This document shows positions 6,938-12,109 of a stretch of 12,109 bases of DNA, in pieces; position 1 is the stretch's first letter, and every line of letters starts with the position of its first letter. A program made the translations under genes and the position numbers. The notes under the pieces were generated by a model. It was not told the origin of the DNA. It saw only the letters and a list, made by a program, of their open reading frames with translations, and made no database searches. Source of the stretch: Acidobacteriota bacterium (GTDB taxonomy: Bacteria; Acidobacteriota; Blastocatellia; Pyrinomonadales; Pyrinomonadaceae); NCBI GenBank assembly GCA_003222935.1, contig QHXL01000265.1, positions 1,991-14,099 of the forward strand. The letters are read 5' to 3'.

Positions 6938-8192
6938 ATGCATATAGCAGTAATTGGTACCGGCTATGTCGGTCTTGTAACAGGGGCGTGCTTCGCTGAG
7001 TTTGGTGTGGATGTTACGTGTGTGGATGTCGATGCCGAAAAGATAGATCGACTGAACAACGGCATCATGCCCATTTATGAACCTGGACTGGAGCAATTGG
7101 TCGCCAAAAACACGCAGGCTGGTCGTTTGCATTTTACGACAGACGTCCGCGAAGCAGTTGAACAGGCTCTAGTCATTTTTCTAGCCGTGGGCACTCCGCC
7201 CAAACCTGACGGTTCACCAGATCTTAGTTTTATCGAGGCGGTGGCAGCCTCCATTGCCGATCACATCAACGGATATAAAGTCGTAGTTACCAAATCGACG
7301 GTTCCCATAGGCACGGGCGAACACATCCGCAAGCTTATTAACGAACGGAAGAAGAGTCGCTCAAATTTTGGCGTAGTTTCCAATCCCGAGTTTCTGCGCG
7401 AAGGCGCGGCAATCAACGATTTCATGCGACCTGATCGAGTGGTGATTGGGAGCCGCGATGAAGAGGCGATTGCGATCATGAAAGATTTGTATCGTCCGCT
7501 GTATCTCATTGAAGCACCAATCGTCATTACTTCGTTAGAGGCTGCCGAACTTACAAAATACGCAGCCAACGCCTTTCTTGCGACCAAAGTTTCATTCATT
7601 AATGAGATTGCAAATCTTTGTGAGAAGATCGGGTGCGATGTTCACGATGTGGCTCGTGGAATCGGAATGGACAAGAGAATTGGCAGTAAGTTTCTACATG
7701 CTGGTCCAGGTTTCGGGGGCTCATGTTTTCCAAAAGATACCAGGGCGCTCGCATCCGTAGCGCGGCAGTTCGAATGTGAATCACTAATTGTTGACGCGGT
7801 GGTGGAGGTCAATCAACGGCGCGGTCGACAAATGCTTACCAAGATCGAAAATCTGGTGGGTGATTTTAAGGACAAAAACATTGCCGTACTCGGATTGAGG
7901 GATAATTCGAGGCCTAATTGAAGGTGGAGCAAGCGTGCGGGCTTATGATCCAGTTGCCAGGGATGAAGCTGCCAAAATTCTTCCGGACATTTCCTATGCT
8001 GCTGATGAATACGAGGCGGTCACCGGAACAGATGCCCTGATTTTTGCGACTGAATGGAATCAGTTTCGGGCGTTGGATATGAAACGCATTCGCGACTTGA
8101 TGCGAGAGCCACGCATTGCTGACTTGCGAAACATCTGTGATCCGCAAGATATGCGTGAAATGGGATTTGAGTATGTCGGCGTCGGTAGATAG
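6938..8192 (+). pseudogene. ugd: UDP-glucose 6-dehydrogenase, disrupted by a frameshifting deletion
   Basis: The enzyme oxidises UDP-glucose to UDP-glucuronate with two NAD+, feeding surface polysaccharide synthesis. Part one (6938 to about 7897) has the NAD-binding GTGYVGLVTGACFAEFG, TKSTVPIGTG, NPEFLREGAAINDF, K207/N211 in LTKYAANAF, and the catalytic C263 in GPGFGGSCFPKD. After IAVLGL (7892-7897) the frame turns into DNSRPN and stops at 7921. The family sequence resumes in another frame at 7902 (IIRGLIEGGASVRAYDPVA) and ends normally at 8192 (GFEYVGVGR). Between the two, only 4 nt replace about 48 nt that would code the conserved FKPNTDD..R-APS block. Around 44 nt are therefore missing, and the missing block contains conserved active-site residues. 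The two parts plus the gap give about 432 residues, the normal family length. AGG lies 6 nt before the ATG. Either a real pseudogene or a sequence error; an unbroken enzyme cannot be made from this sequence. Confidence 0.88.
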
Positions 8193-8215
8193 AACAAGGA
8201 GCAAGATTAGAACCA

Positions 8216-9175
8216 ATGTCATTATCTGGGATTGTGGTAGTCACCGGCGGGGCAGGTTTTATCGGATCTCATTTAGCGTCTGCAGCCGCAGCGAATGGTG
8301 CAAAGGTTAGAATTATTGATGATCTGTCGACTGGCCATCGTGAGAATGTCGAAGGTCTGTCGGGCGACATTGAATTAATCGAAGGAAGCGTTGCGGACCT
8401 CGATCTGATGAATCGGGCGCTCGAAAACGCCGAAATCGTCTTTCACGAAGCTGCAATCCCGTCCGTTCCCCGATCCGTTGAGAATCCTGCTCAGTCACAC
8501 GTTGCTTCCGTCGATGGCACTTTCAATCTACTGCTCGCAGCTCGCGACCAAAAGGTGCGTCGAGTAGTCTACGCAGCATCCAGTTCCGCCTATGGCGATC
8601 AACCGACATTACCAAAAGTTGAAGACATGTCTCCCGATCCACTTTCGCCGTACGCTGTAGCAAAGCTGGTTGGTGAGTATTATTGTCAGGTGTTCAATCG
8701 AGTGTATGGCCTCGAGACTGTTTCACTTCGTTACTTCAATGTGTTTGGCCCTCGACAGGATCCCGGTTCGCAGTATTCAGGGGTCGTCTCACGCTTTATC
8801 AGCCAACTTTGTTCAGGTGAGACGCCGGTAATTTTTGGAGATGGCGAGCAGTCGAGAGACTTTACCTATATCGACAACGTTGTTTCTGCCAACTTCAAGG
8901 CCGCATCAACAACCACAGGACTCGGCAAGGTTATCAACGTCGCGACAGGTGATCGAATCACTCTGAATCAGTTGTTAGCTGAACTGAAAGACTTGCTCGC
9001 AAAACCAGGCGTCAATGCCGAGTACAAGGAAGCGCGTGTTGGCGACGTGCGTCATAGTCTTGCCGACATCTCGCGGGCGGGTGAATTTCTCGGTTATGAA
9101 CCAACCGTCGGATTACGTGAGGGACTGAAGCGAACCATCGAGTGGTGGAAAACCAGTCGCTACGCAACGTCCTAG
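8216..9175 (+). CDS. NAD-dependent UDP-sugar 4-epimerase (extended SDR, WbpP/GalE type)
   Basis: This is a nucleotide-sugar C4 epimerase that works through NAD+ by transient oxidation at C4. The 319 residues show the Rossmann motif GGAGFIGSH (about 11-19), the cofactor-binding DDLSTG, the serine cluster SSSAYG (about 122-127), and the catalytic pair Y146 and K150 in SPYAVAK. RYFNVFGPRQDPGSQYSGV is the pattern I associate with the WbpP/VipB group (UDP-GlcNAc or UDP-GlcNAc-uronate epimerases), but UDP-glucuronate or UDP-glucose as substrate cannot be excluded. The gene follows the dehydrogenase by 23 nt. AAGGAG (8196-8201) lies 14 nt before the ATG, which is rather far. The pairing with ugd suggests a uronic acid product such as UDP-galacturonate. 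All family blocks are present and the C-terminus (GLREGLKRTIEWWK) is normal. It ends 10 nt from the convergent mtnA, with no terminator visible. Confidence 0.92.
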   Translation: MSLSGIVVVTGGAGFIGSHLASAAAANGAKVRIIDDLSTGHRENVEGLSGDIELIEGSVADLDLMNRALENAEIVFHEAAIPSVPRSVENPAQSHVASVDGTFNLLLAARDQKVRRVVYAASSSAYGDQPTLPKVEDMSPDPLSPYAVAKLVGEYYCQVFNRVYGLETVSLRYFNVFGPRQDPGSQYSGVVSRFISQLCSGETPVIFGDGEQSRDFTYIDNVVSANFKAASTTTGLGKVINVATGDRITLNQLLAELKDLLAKPGVNAEYKEARVGDVRHSLADISRAGEFLGYEPTVGLREGLKRTIEWWKTSRYATS

Positions 9176-9185
9176 ACGGCTAGTT

Positions 9186-10232
9186 TCATCGCTGCTCCGA
9201 CAACTCCTTTAGACTCTTTTCAAACGGCGCGCGCGCCACTCCTCGATCCGTAATAATTGCCGCTATCAATTGATTCGGTGTTACATCAAATGCCGGGTTG
9301 TGGACGTTTGTTCCTTCAGGCGCGAGTTGATGGTCCTTGATGTGTGTTACTTCAGTTGATTCGCGCTCTTCGATTGTGATGTCGTCGCCAGAACCGATAG
9401 CTAAATCGATCGTACTCATTGGAGCCGCCACATAAAAAGGTATTCGATGCTCCTTTGCTAACACAGCTACCATGTAGGTTCCAATTTTGTTTGCCGTGTC
9501 GCCGTTAGCCGCGATTCGATCGGCCCCCACAACCACGGCGTCGATCTTCTGGGTCTTCATTACATGGCCAGCCATGTTGTCGGTAATGACCGTCACCGGA
9601 ATATTGTCCTTGGCGAGTTCCCAGGCGGTTAGACGCGAACCTTGTAGAACCGGCCGCGTTTCATCCGCTATGACTGCTACTCGTTTACCTGCGTCAATCG
9701 CGCCACGGATTACTCCCAGCGCGGTACCGTAGTCACCGGCTGTAGCTAATGCGCCTGCATTGCAGTGGGTAAGAACGGTTGCGTTATCAGGAATCAATTC
9801 TGCTCCAAAGGCGCCGAGCGCTCGGTTAGCGGTTATGTCTTCGTTGAAGATCGCGAGGGCTTCGTCAGTCAGTACTTTCTTAACTTGCTCGACATCCTCC
9901 AGCGACTTCGCGTCTTCAAAAGTTTTTCGCATTCGCTCGATAGCCCAAAACAGGTTTACTGCGGTCGGTCGGGTAGCGCCCATCACCTTGCATATGTAGT
10001 CAAAATCGTCCTGTAAGTCGGCGATCGACGTGCCCACTGACTGATTCGCGCCGAGGGCGATTCCCATCGCCGCCGACACGCCAATAGCCGGTGCGCCACG
10101 CACTACCAGTTTCTTGATTGCTTCGGCAACTTCGTCGTAGGAACGAAGTGTTAGGTAAATCTCTTCCGATGGCAGAAGGCGTTGGTCCAACATACGTACG
10201 CCATCTTTTGTCCACTCGACGGTTTTGATCAT
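9186..10232 (-). CDS. mtnA: S-methyl-5-thioribose-1-phosphate isomerase MtnA
   Basis: MtnA converts methylthioribose 1-phosphate to methylthioribulose 1-phosphate in the methionine salvage pathway, which recycles the methylthioadenosine left from polyamine and other SAM-using reactions. The 348 residues match the eIF2B-like isomerase family: [21 protein letters not shown] at the start, [15 protein letters not shown] (about 43-57), catalytic cysteine C157 in [40 protein letters not shown], catalytic aspartate D238 in [19 protein letters not shown], and [21 protein letters not shown] near the end. Length and motifs are complete. The ATG at 10232 is used; the only ribosome binding candidate, AGGATCG, lies about 14 nt upstream. 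No other methionine salvage genes lie beside it. It is convergent with the epimerase and divergent from the B12 uptake operon. Confidence 0.97.
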   Translation of the reverse strand: MIKTVEWTKDGVRMLDQRLLPSEEIYLTLRSYDEVAEAIKKLVVRGAPAIGVSAAMGIALGANQSVGTSIADLQDDFDYICKVMGATRPTAVNLFWAIERMRKTFEDAKSLEDVEQVKKVLTDEALAIFNEDITANRALGAFGAELIPDNATVLTHCNAGALATAGDYGTALGVIRGAIDAGKRVAVIADETRPVLQGSRLTAWELAKDNIPVTVITDNMAGHVMKTQKIDAVVVGADRIAANGDTANKIGTYMVAVLAKEHRIPFYVAAPMSTIDLAIGSGDDITIEERESTEVTHIKDHQLAPEGTNVHNPAFDVTPNQLIAAIITDRGVARAPFEKSLKELSEQR

Positions 10233-10271
10233 TTGCGGGTTCGATCCTGTTGATTTGAAGTAAGAGTTTGC

Positions 10272-10300
10272 ATCTTACTGGACGATTCAAGGCGAGGCAA
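10272..10300 (-). promoter_or_regulatory. Candidate sigma-70 promoter of mtnA
   Basis: On the minus strand TTGCCT (10295-10300) and TAAGAT (10272-10277) are separated by exactly 17 nt. Transcription would start near 10265, about 33 nt before the mtnA ATG. The -10 lies within a 19-bp inverted repeat (GTAAGA at 10260-10265 and TCTTAC at 10273-10278). Both hexamers match consensus at four of six positions. Confidence 0.4.
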
Positions 10301-10332
10301 TCCGTCACTCTATTAGGTGGTTGTGCTGTGGT

Positions 10333-10359
10333 TTGACACTCTTTACAGCAGCATGTTAG
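10333..10359 (+). promoter_or_regulatory. Candidate promoter of the B12 uptake operon
   Basis: A perfect TTGACA (-35) lies at 10333-10338. The -10 is poor: TGTTAG at 10354-10359 (15-nt spacer) or TTAGTG at 10356-10361 (17-nt spacer). Its position, about 30-40 nt before the riboswitch aptamer, is what one expects for the transcript start. Between the mtnA start and this site (10233-10332) I see only the mtnA promoter. Confidence 0.4.
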
Positions 10360-10396
10360 TGTCCGGGCCGTCCACATAGACTAGCTCTTTTCAGAT

Positions 10397-10513
10397 AAGT
10401 GAATGGGTGCCTCGCATAGCGGGGAGAATAGGGAAGCGGGTGAAACTCCCGCGCGGTCGCGCCACTGTGAAGAGACTTCGGTCTCTAAGTCAGGAGACCT
10501 GCCCAAACACTTT
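10397..10513 (+). promoter_or_regulatory. Cobalamin riboswitch aptamer
   Basis: This is an RNA sensor of adenosylcobalamin or a related corrinoid. The B12 box AAGTCAGGAGACCTGCC is at 10487-10503 and matches the consensus. Upstream are the other hallmarks: AGGGAAGCGGGTGAAACTCCC at about 10430-10450 (P4/P5 region; GCGGG pairs with CCCGC, leaving loop TGAAACT), then CGCCACTGTGA, and the hairpin AGAGAC-TTCG-GTCTCT. AAGTG at 10397-10401 can pair with CACTT at 10508-10512 to close the aptamer (P1). The order and spacing fit the class well. It sits in the 5' leader of btuF-btuC, so high B12 should switch off B12 import. Recognition is by motif, not by covariance scoring. Confidence 0.95.
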
Positions 10514-10569
10514 GCAGCCTCTCGACACCCGCGGAAGGTGTTCCGGCAGCCCTGGGTTCGACATCTTTG

Positions 10570-10613
10570 TCCCACTGAAGCCTGTTCCTTACCGGAATCG
10601 AGAGTCAGTGGGA
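10570..10613 (+). promoter_or_regulatory. Riboswitch expression platform: hairpin that hides the btuF ribosome binding site
   Basis: TCCCACTGA (10570-10578) pairs perfectly with TCAGTGGGA (10605-10613), a 9-bp stem whose 3' arm holds GTGGGA, the only ribosome binding candidate for the GTG start at 10618. Inside it is a smaller hairpin, TTCC (10585-10588) and GGAA (10594-10597) around loop TTACC. That loop can pair with GGTGA (10439-10443) in the P5 loop region of the aptamer (one G-U wobble), which would be the L5-L13 kissing contact typical of cobalamin riboswitches. No T-run follows, so control should act on translation, not termination. The pairing is seen in sequence; the switch mechanism is inferred. 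Confidence 0.7.
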
Positions 10614-10617
10614 TTTC

Positions 10618-11553
10618 GTGTTTCTAAAACTAAGACATCAAACGTCAGTGCTCAGCAGCTTCGTGATTTTACTTATCGCGTTACTGCCGAGTTGTACTTC
10701 ACCTAACGATCCCTCACAGAAGTCGTTATTGGGAGGACGCGAGATAACGGACGATGCGGGACGACGCGTTTTGCTCCCGCCTGTTGTCGATCGTGCTATC
10801 TCACTCGCGCCAAATCTTACCGAAACTGTTTTTGCAGTTGGCGCTGGAATGAAGTTGGTCGGTGACACCACTTACTGTGATTTTCCCGAAGAAGCCAAGC
10901 ATGTAACAAAGGTAGGCGACACCCTTCATCCAAGCATGGAAAGAATTATTGCTTTGAAACCTGAGGTGGTCCTGGTCTCGACCGCTTCACAACTTGAGGT
11001 GTTTACCGACCAACTCAAGAGTCACAATATCGCGGTTTTCGTCACTGACCCTCGGGACCTCGAAGGCGTCTTTAGATCAATCACGCAAGTCGGAGAAATT
11101 CTCGGTAAGTCTGAGGAAGCTAAGACCGTCGTGGCTTCGCTACGACAGCGTTCAGAAAGTGTCGAAACCAAAGTGAAGCAGCTGCCGCCGGTAAGAATCT
11201 TTTATCAACTTTCAGCTGAGCCTTTGTACACCGCCGGGAAAGACTCCTTTGTGACTGATCTAATTCGGCGTGCTGGCGCCGAGTCAGTGACGGCGGACGT
11301 GCCGGGAGCATGGCCCAAGTACAGCGCTGAGTCTGCTCTGGCCGCAAAGCCTGATGCCATCATTTTGCCGACCGGTGGCTCGATGGGTGCCGGGAACTCG
11401 ACTGTCGCTGAAGCCCTCCGGAAGTCCCCCGCAGCTTTACGAGGTCGAGTCTACAAGATCAACGACGACCATTTAGTTCGGCCGGGCCCACGGGCGATAG
11501 ATGGCCTTGAGGCAATGGCAAAAGCGCTTCATCCAGAAGCATTCAATCAATGA
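10618..11553 (+). CDS. btuF: Corrinoid (vitamin B12) ABC transporter substrate-binding lipoprotein, BtuF-like
   Basis: This protein would capture B12 or another corrinoid in the periplasm and deliver it to a BtuC-type permease. The 311-residue product starts with a GTG (10618) just after the riboswitch hairpin. Its signal peptide (FVILLIALLPSC, residues 15-26) carries a lipobox LPSC, so C26 is probably lipidated. Then comes a cluster A-2 type binding protein with two lobes joined by a rigid helix: ITDDAGRRVLLPP, RAISLAPNLTETVFAVGAG, VGDTLHPSMERIIALKPEVVLV, a long helix around 135-180, and a second lobe with FVTDLIRRAGAESVTADVPG and PRAIDGLEAMAKALHP. Siderophore or haem binding proteins share this fold; the B12 riboswitch in front decides the assignment. 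The stop overlaps an ATG (ATGA at 11550-11553), the usual coupling to the permease gene, now out of frame because of the inverted repeat that follows. Confidence 0.9.
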   Translation: MFLKLRHQTSVLSSFVILLIALLPSCTSPNDPSQKSLLGGREITDDAGRRVLLPPVVDRAISLAPNLTETVFAVGAGMKLVGDTTYCDFPEEAKHVTKVGDTLHPSMERIIALKPEVVLVSTASQLEVFTDQLKSHNIAVFVTDPRDLEGVFRSITQVGEILGKSEEAKTVVASLRQRSESVETKVKQLPPVRIFYQLSAEPLYTAGKDSFVTDLIRRAGAESVTADVPGAWPKYSAESALAAKPDAIILPTGGSMGAGNSTVAEALRKSPAALRGRVYKINDDHLVRPGPRAIDGLEAMAKALHPEAFNQ

Positions 11554-11559
11554 CATCGC

Positions 11560-12109
11560 TTGGATCAATGTCACTGCCAACACGGAACAAGCGATCGCAG
11601 TCTGGCGACGTTGCGCCAGACTGCGATCGCTTGTTCCGTGTTGGCAGTGACATTGATCCTGGCGGTAGTGGGCGCCTCACTGCTGGGGAGTGAGCGACTT
11701 CCCATGTCGGCGTCGTTATGCGCTTTGTTGTCACTCGGAACCAAACAATGTGGACTGACCGGCGATCAGTTTGACATCCTTTTCCAGATTCGCTTGCCGC
11801 GAATACTTCTCGCGGCAGCTGTGGGTGCTTCACTCGCCACTGCCGGCGCCAGTTATCAATCACTTCTGAGGAATCCACTCGCTGAGCCCTATCTGTTGGG
11901 AATATCGAATGGCGCAGCTGTGGGTACGATGTTAGCGCTTGTCTTCTTTGGAGGGTTCGAATGGAGTCGGCCGCTGATGGCGTTTGCCGGCGCACTGATC
12001 GCTACCTTCGCCGTCTACCGTTTGGCCCGCGGAAAAGCAGGCGCGACACCTGAACGGTTAATACTCGCTGGCATAATCGTCACAACGTTCCTCTCGTCTG
12101 TCATCGTTT
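11560..12109 (+). CDS. btuC: B12 ABC transporter permease, BtuC/FecCD family, N-terminal part (start disrupted, cut by window edge)
   Basis: This would be the membrane channel subunit of the B12 importer in the inner membrane. From 11614 the frame reads RQTAIACSVLAVTLILAVVGASLL (first helix), then after a loop DILFQIRLPRILLAAAVGASLATAGASYQSLLRNPLAEPYLLGISNGAAVG, the signature of the BtuC/FecCD permeases. Two further hydrophobic stretches follow (MLALVFFGGF and PLMAFAGALIATFAVYRLA). No stop occurs up to the window end; roughly half of a 330-350 residue family member is present. The frame is open from just after the btuF stop, and the earliest start codon in frame is a TTG at 11560 with no ribosome binding site; I use it only as a formal boundary. 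The natural start was probably the ATG at 11550 before the inverted repeat arose. If the repeat is real, expression of this gene is likely impaired. Confidence 0.85.
   Translation, partial: MDQCHCQHGTSDRSLATLRQTAIACSVLAVTLILAVVGASLLGSERLPMSASLCALLSLGTKQCGLTGDQFDILFQIRLPRILLAAAVGASLATAGASYQSLLRNPLAEPYLLGISNGAAVGTMLALVFFGGFEWSRPLMAFAGALIATFAVYRLARGKAGATPERLILAGIIVTTFLSSVIV
11562..11659. repeat. Perfect 46-bp inverted repeat with 6-nt loop across the start of btuC
   Basis: The arms 11562-11607 and 11614-11659 are perfect reverse complements, separated by ACGTTG. The right arm codes the first transmembrane helix of the permease in the correct frame; the left arm lies between the btuF stop and that coding sequence. 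The ATG at 11550 (ATGA overlap with btuF) is 64 nt before the right arm, that is, out of frame by one. Removing 46 nt (left arm) or 52 nt (left arm plus loop) brings it into frame and gives a normal short N-terminus, MTSL-(TL)-RQTAIACSVLAV. The left arm is therefore probably an inverted copy of the right, made by template switching or by a foldback read or assembly artefact. It has no T-run and does not resemble a terminator. Confidence 0.9.

Noticed and set aside
10403..10706. Small reading frames across the riboswitch leader
   Set aside because: They lie over a structured RNA whose motifs explain the sequence; no translation signals are seen.
11562..11659. Inverted repeat as intrinsic terminator, attenuator or insertion-sequence ends
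   Set aside because: There is no T-run, the 3' arm is coding sequence of the permease, and the 6-nt loop leaves no room for an element.
11543..11995. Open frame of 150 codons on the minus strand over btuF end and btuC
   Set aside because: The plus strand encodes an unmistakable BtuC/FecCD permease over the same bases; the minus frame has no family features.
1..12109. CRISPR arrays, defence genes, phage or transposon genes
   Set aside because: I looked for direct repeats, transposase and integrase motifs and toxin-antitoxin pairs and saw none that can be supported.

Overview
The window looks like a chromosomal segment of a Gram-negative (diderm) bacterium of moderate GC content. LpxD means lipid A is made, so there is an outer membrane. 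The run coaBC, family-4 uracil-DNA glycosylase, priA, lpxD, together with the style of the proteins, would suit an Acidobacteriota lineage such as Blastocatellia. That placement is inference from memory; no search was run. I see no transposase, integrase, phage gene, CRISPR array, tRNA or rRNA.

Layout. (1) Positions 1-5081, minus strand: a tight housekeeping cluster transcribed as coaBC, udg, priA, lpxD (coenzyme A synthesis, uracil repair, replication restart, lipid A synthesis). LpxD runs off the left edge. A candidate promoter for the cluster lies at 5108-5136. (2) Positions 5140-6894, plus strand: two exported proteins of unknown role. One is a 181-residue protein with a signal peptide. 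The other is a 230-residue FecR-like protein with an acidic run and a C-terminal membrane segment. The second has a good promoter, a leader of about 160 nt, a strong ribosome binding site and a strong terminator. (3) Positions 6938-9175, plus strand: UDP-glucose 6-dehydrogenase, broken by a frameshifting deletion, then a UDP-sugar 4-epimerase; this is a nucleotide-sugar unit for surface polysaccharide. (4) Positions 9186-10232, minus strand: mtnA of the methionine salvage pathway. (5) Positions 10333-12109, plus strand: a cobalamin riboswitch with a readable translational expression platform, controlling a lipoprotein binding protein (BtuF-like) and the start of a BtuC-type permease that runs off the right edge. 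This is a B12 uptake operon repressed by B12.

The most unusual signals are structural. A perfect 46-bp inverted repeat with a 6-nt loop sits at the btuF/btuC junction and throws the natural ATGA-overlap start of btuC out of frame. About 44 nt are missing from a conserved motif of the UDP-glucose dehydrogenase. PriA appears to lack about 12 residues just after helicase motif III. Three length anomalies in conserved genes within 12 kb raise the question of assembly error versus real mutation, so the raw reads matter. I found no convincing new defence or mobile system. The best biology here is the riboswitch, with its candidate kissing loop and RBS-sequestering hairpin, and the uncharacterised FecR-like exported protein.
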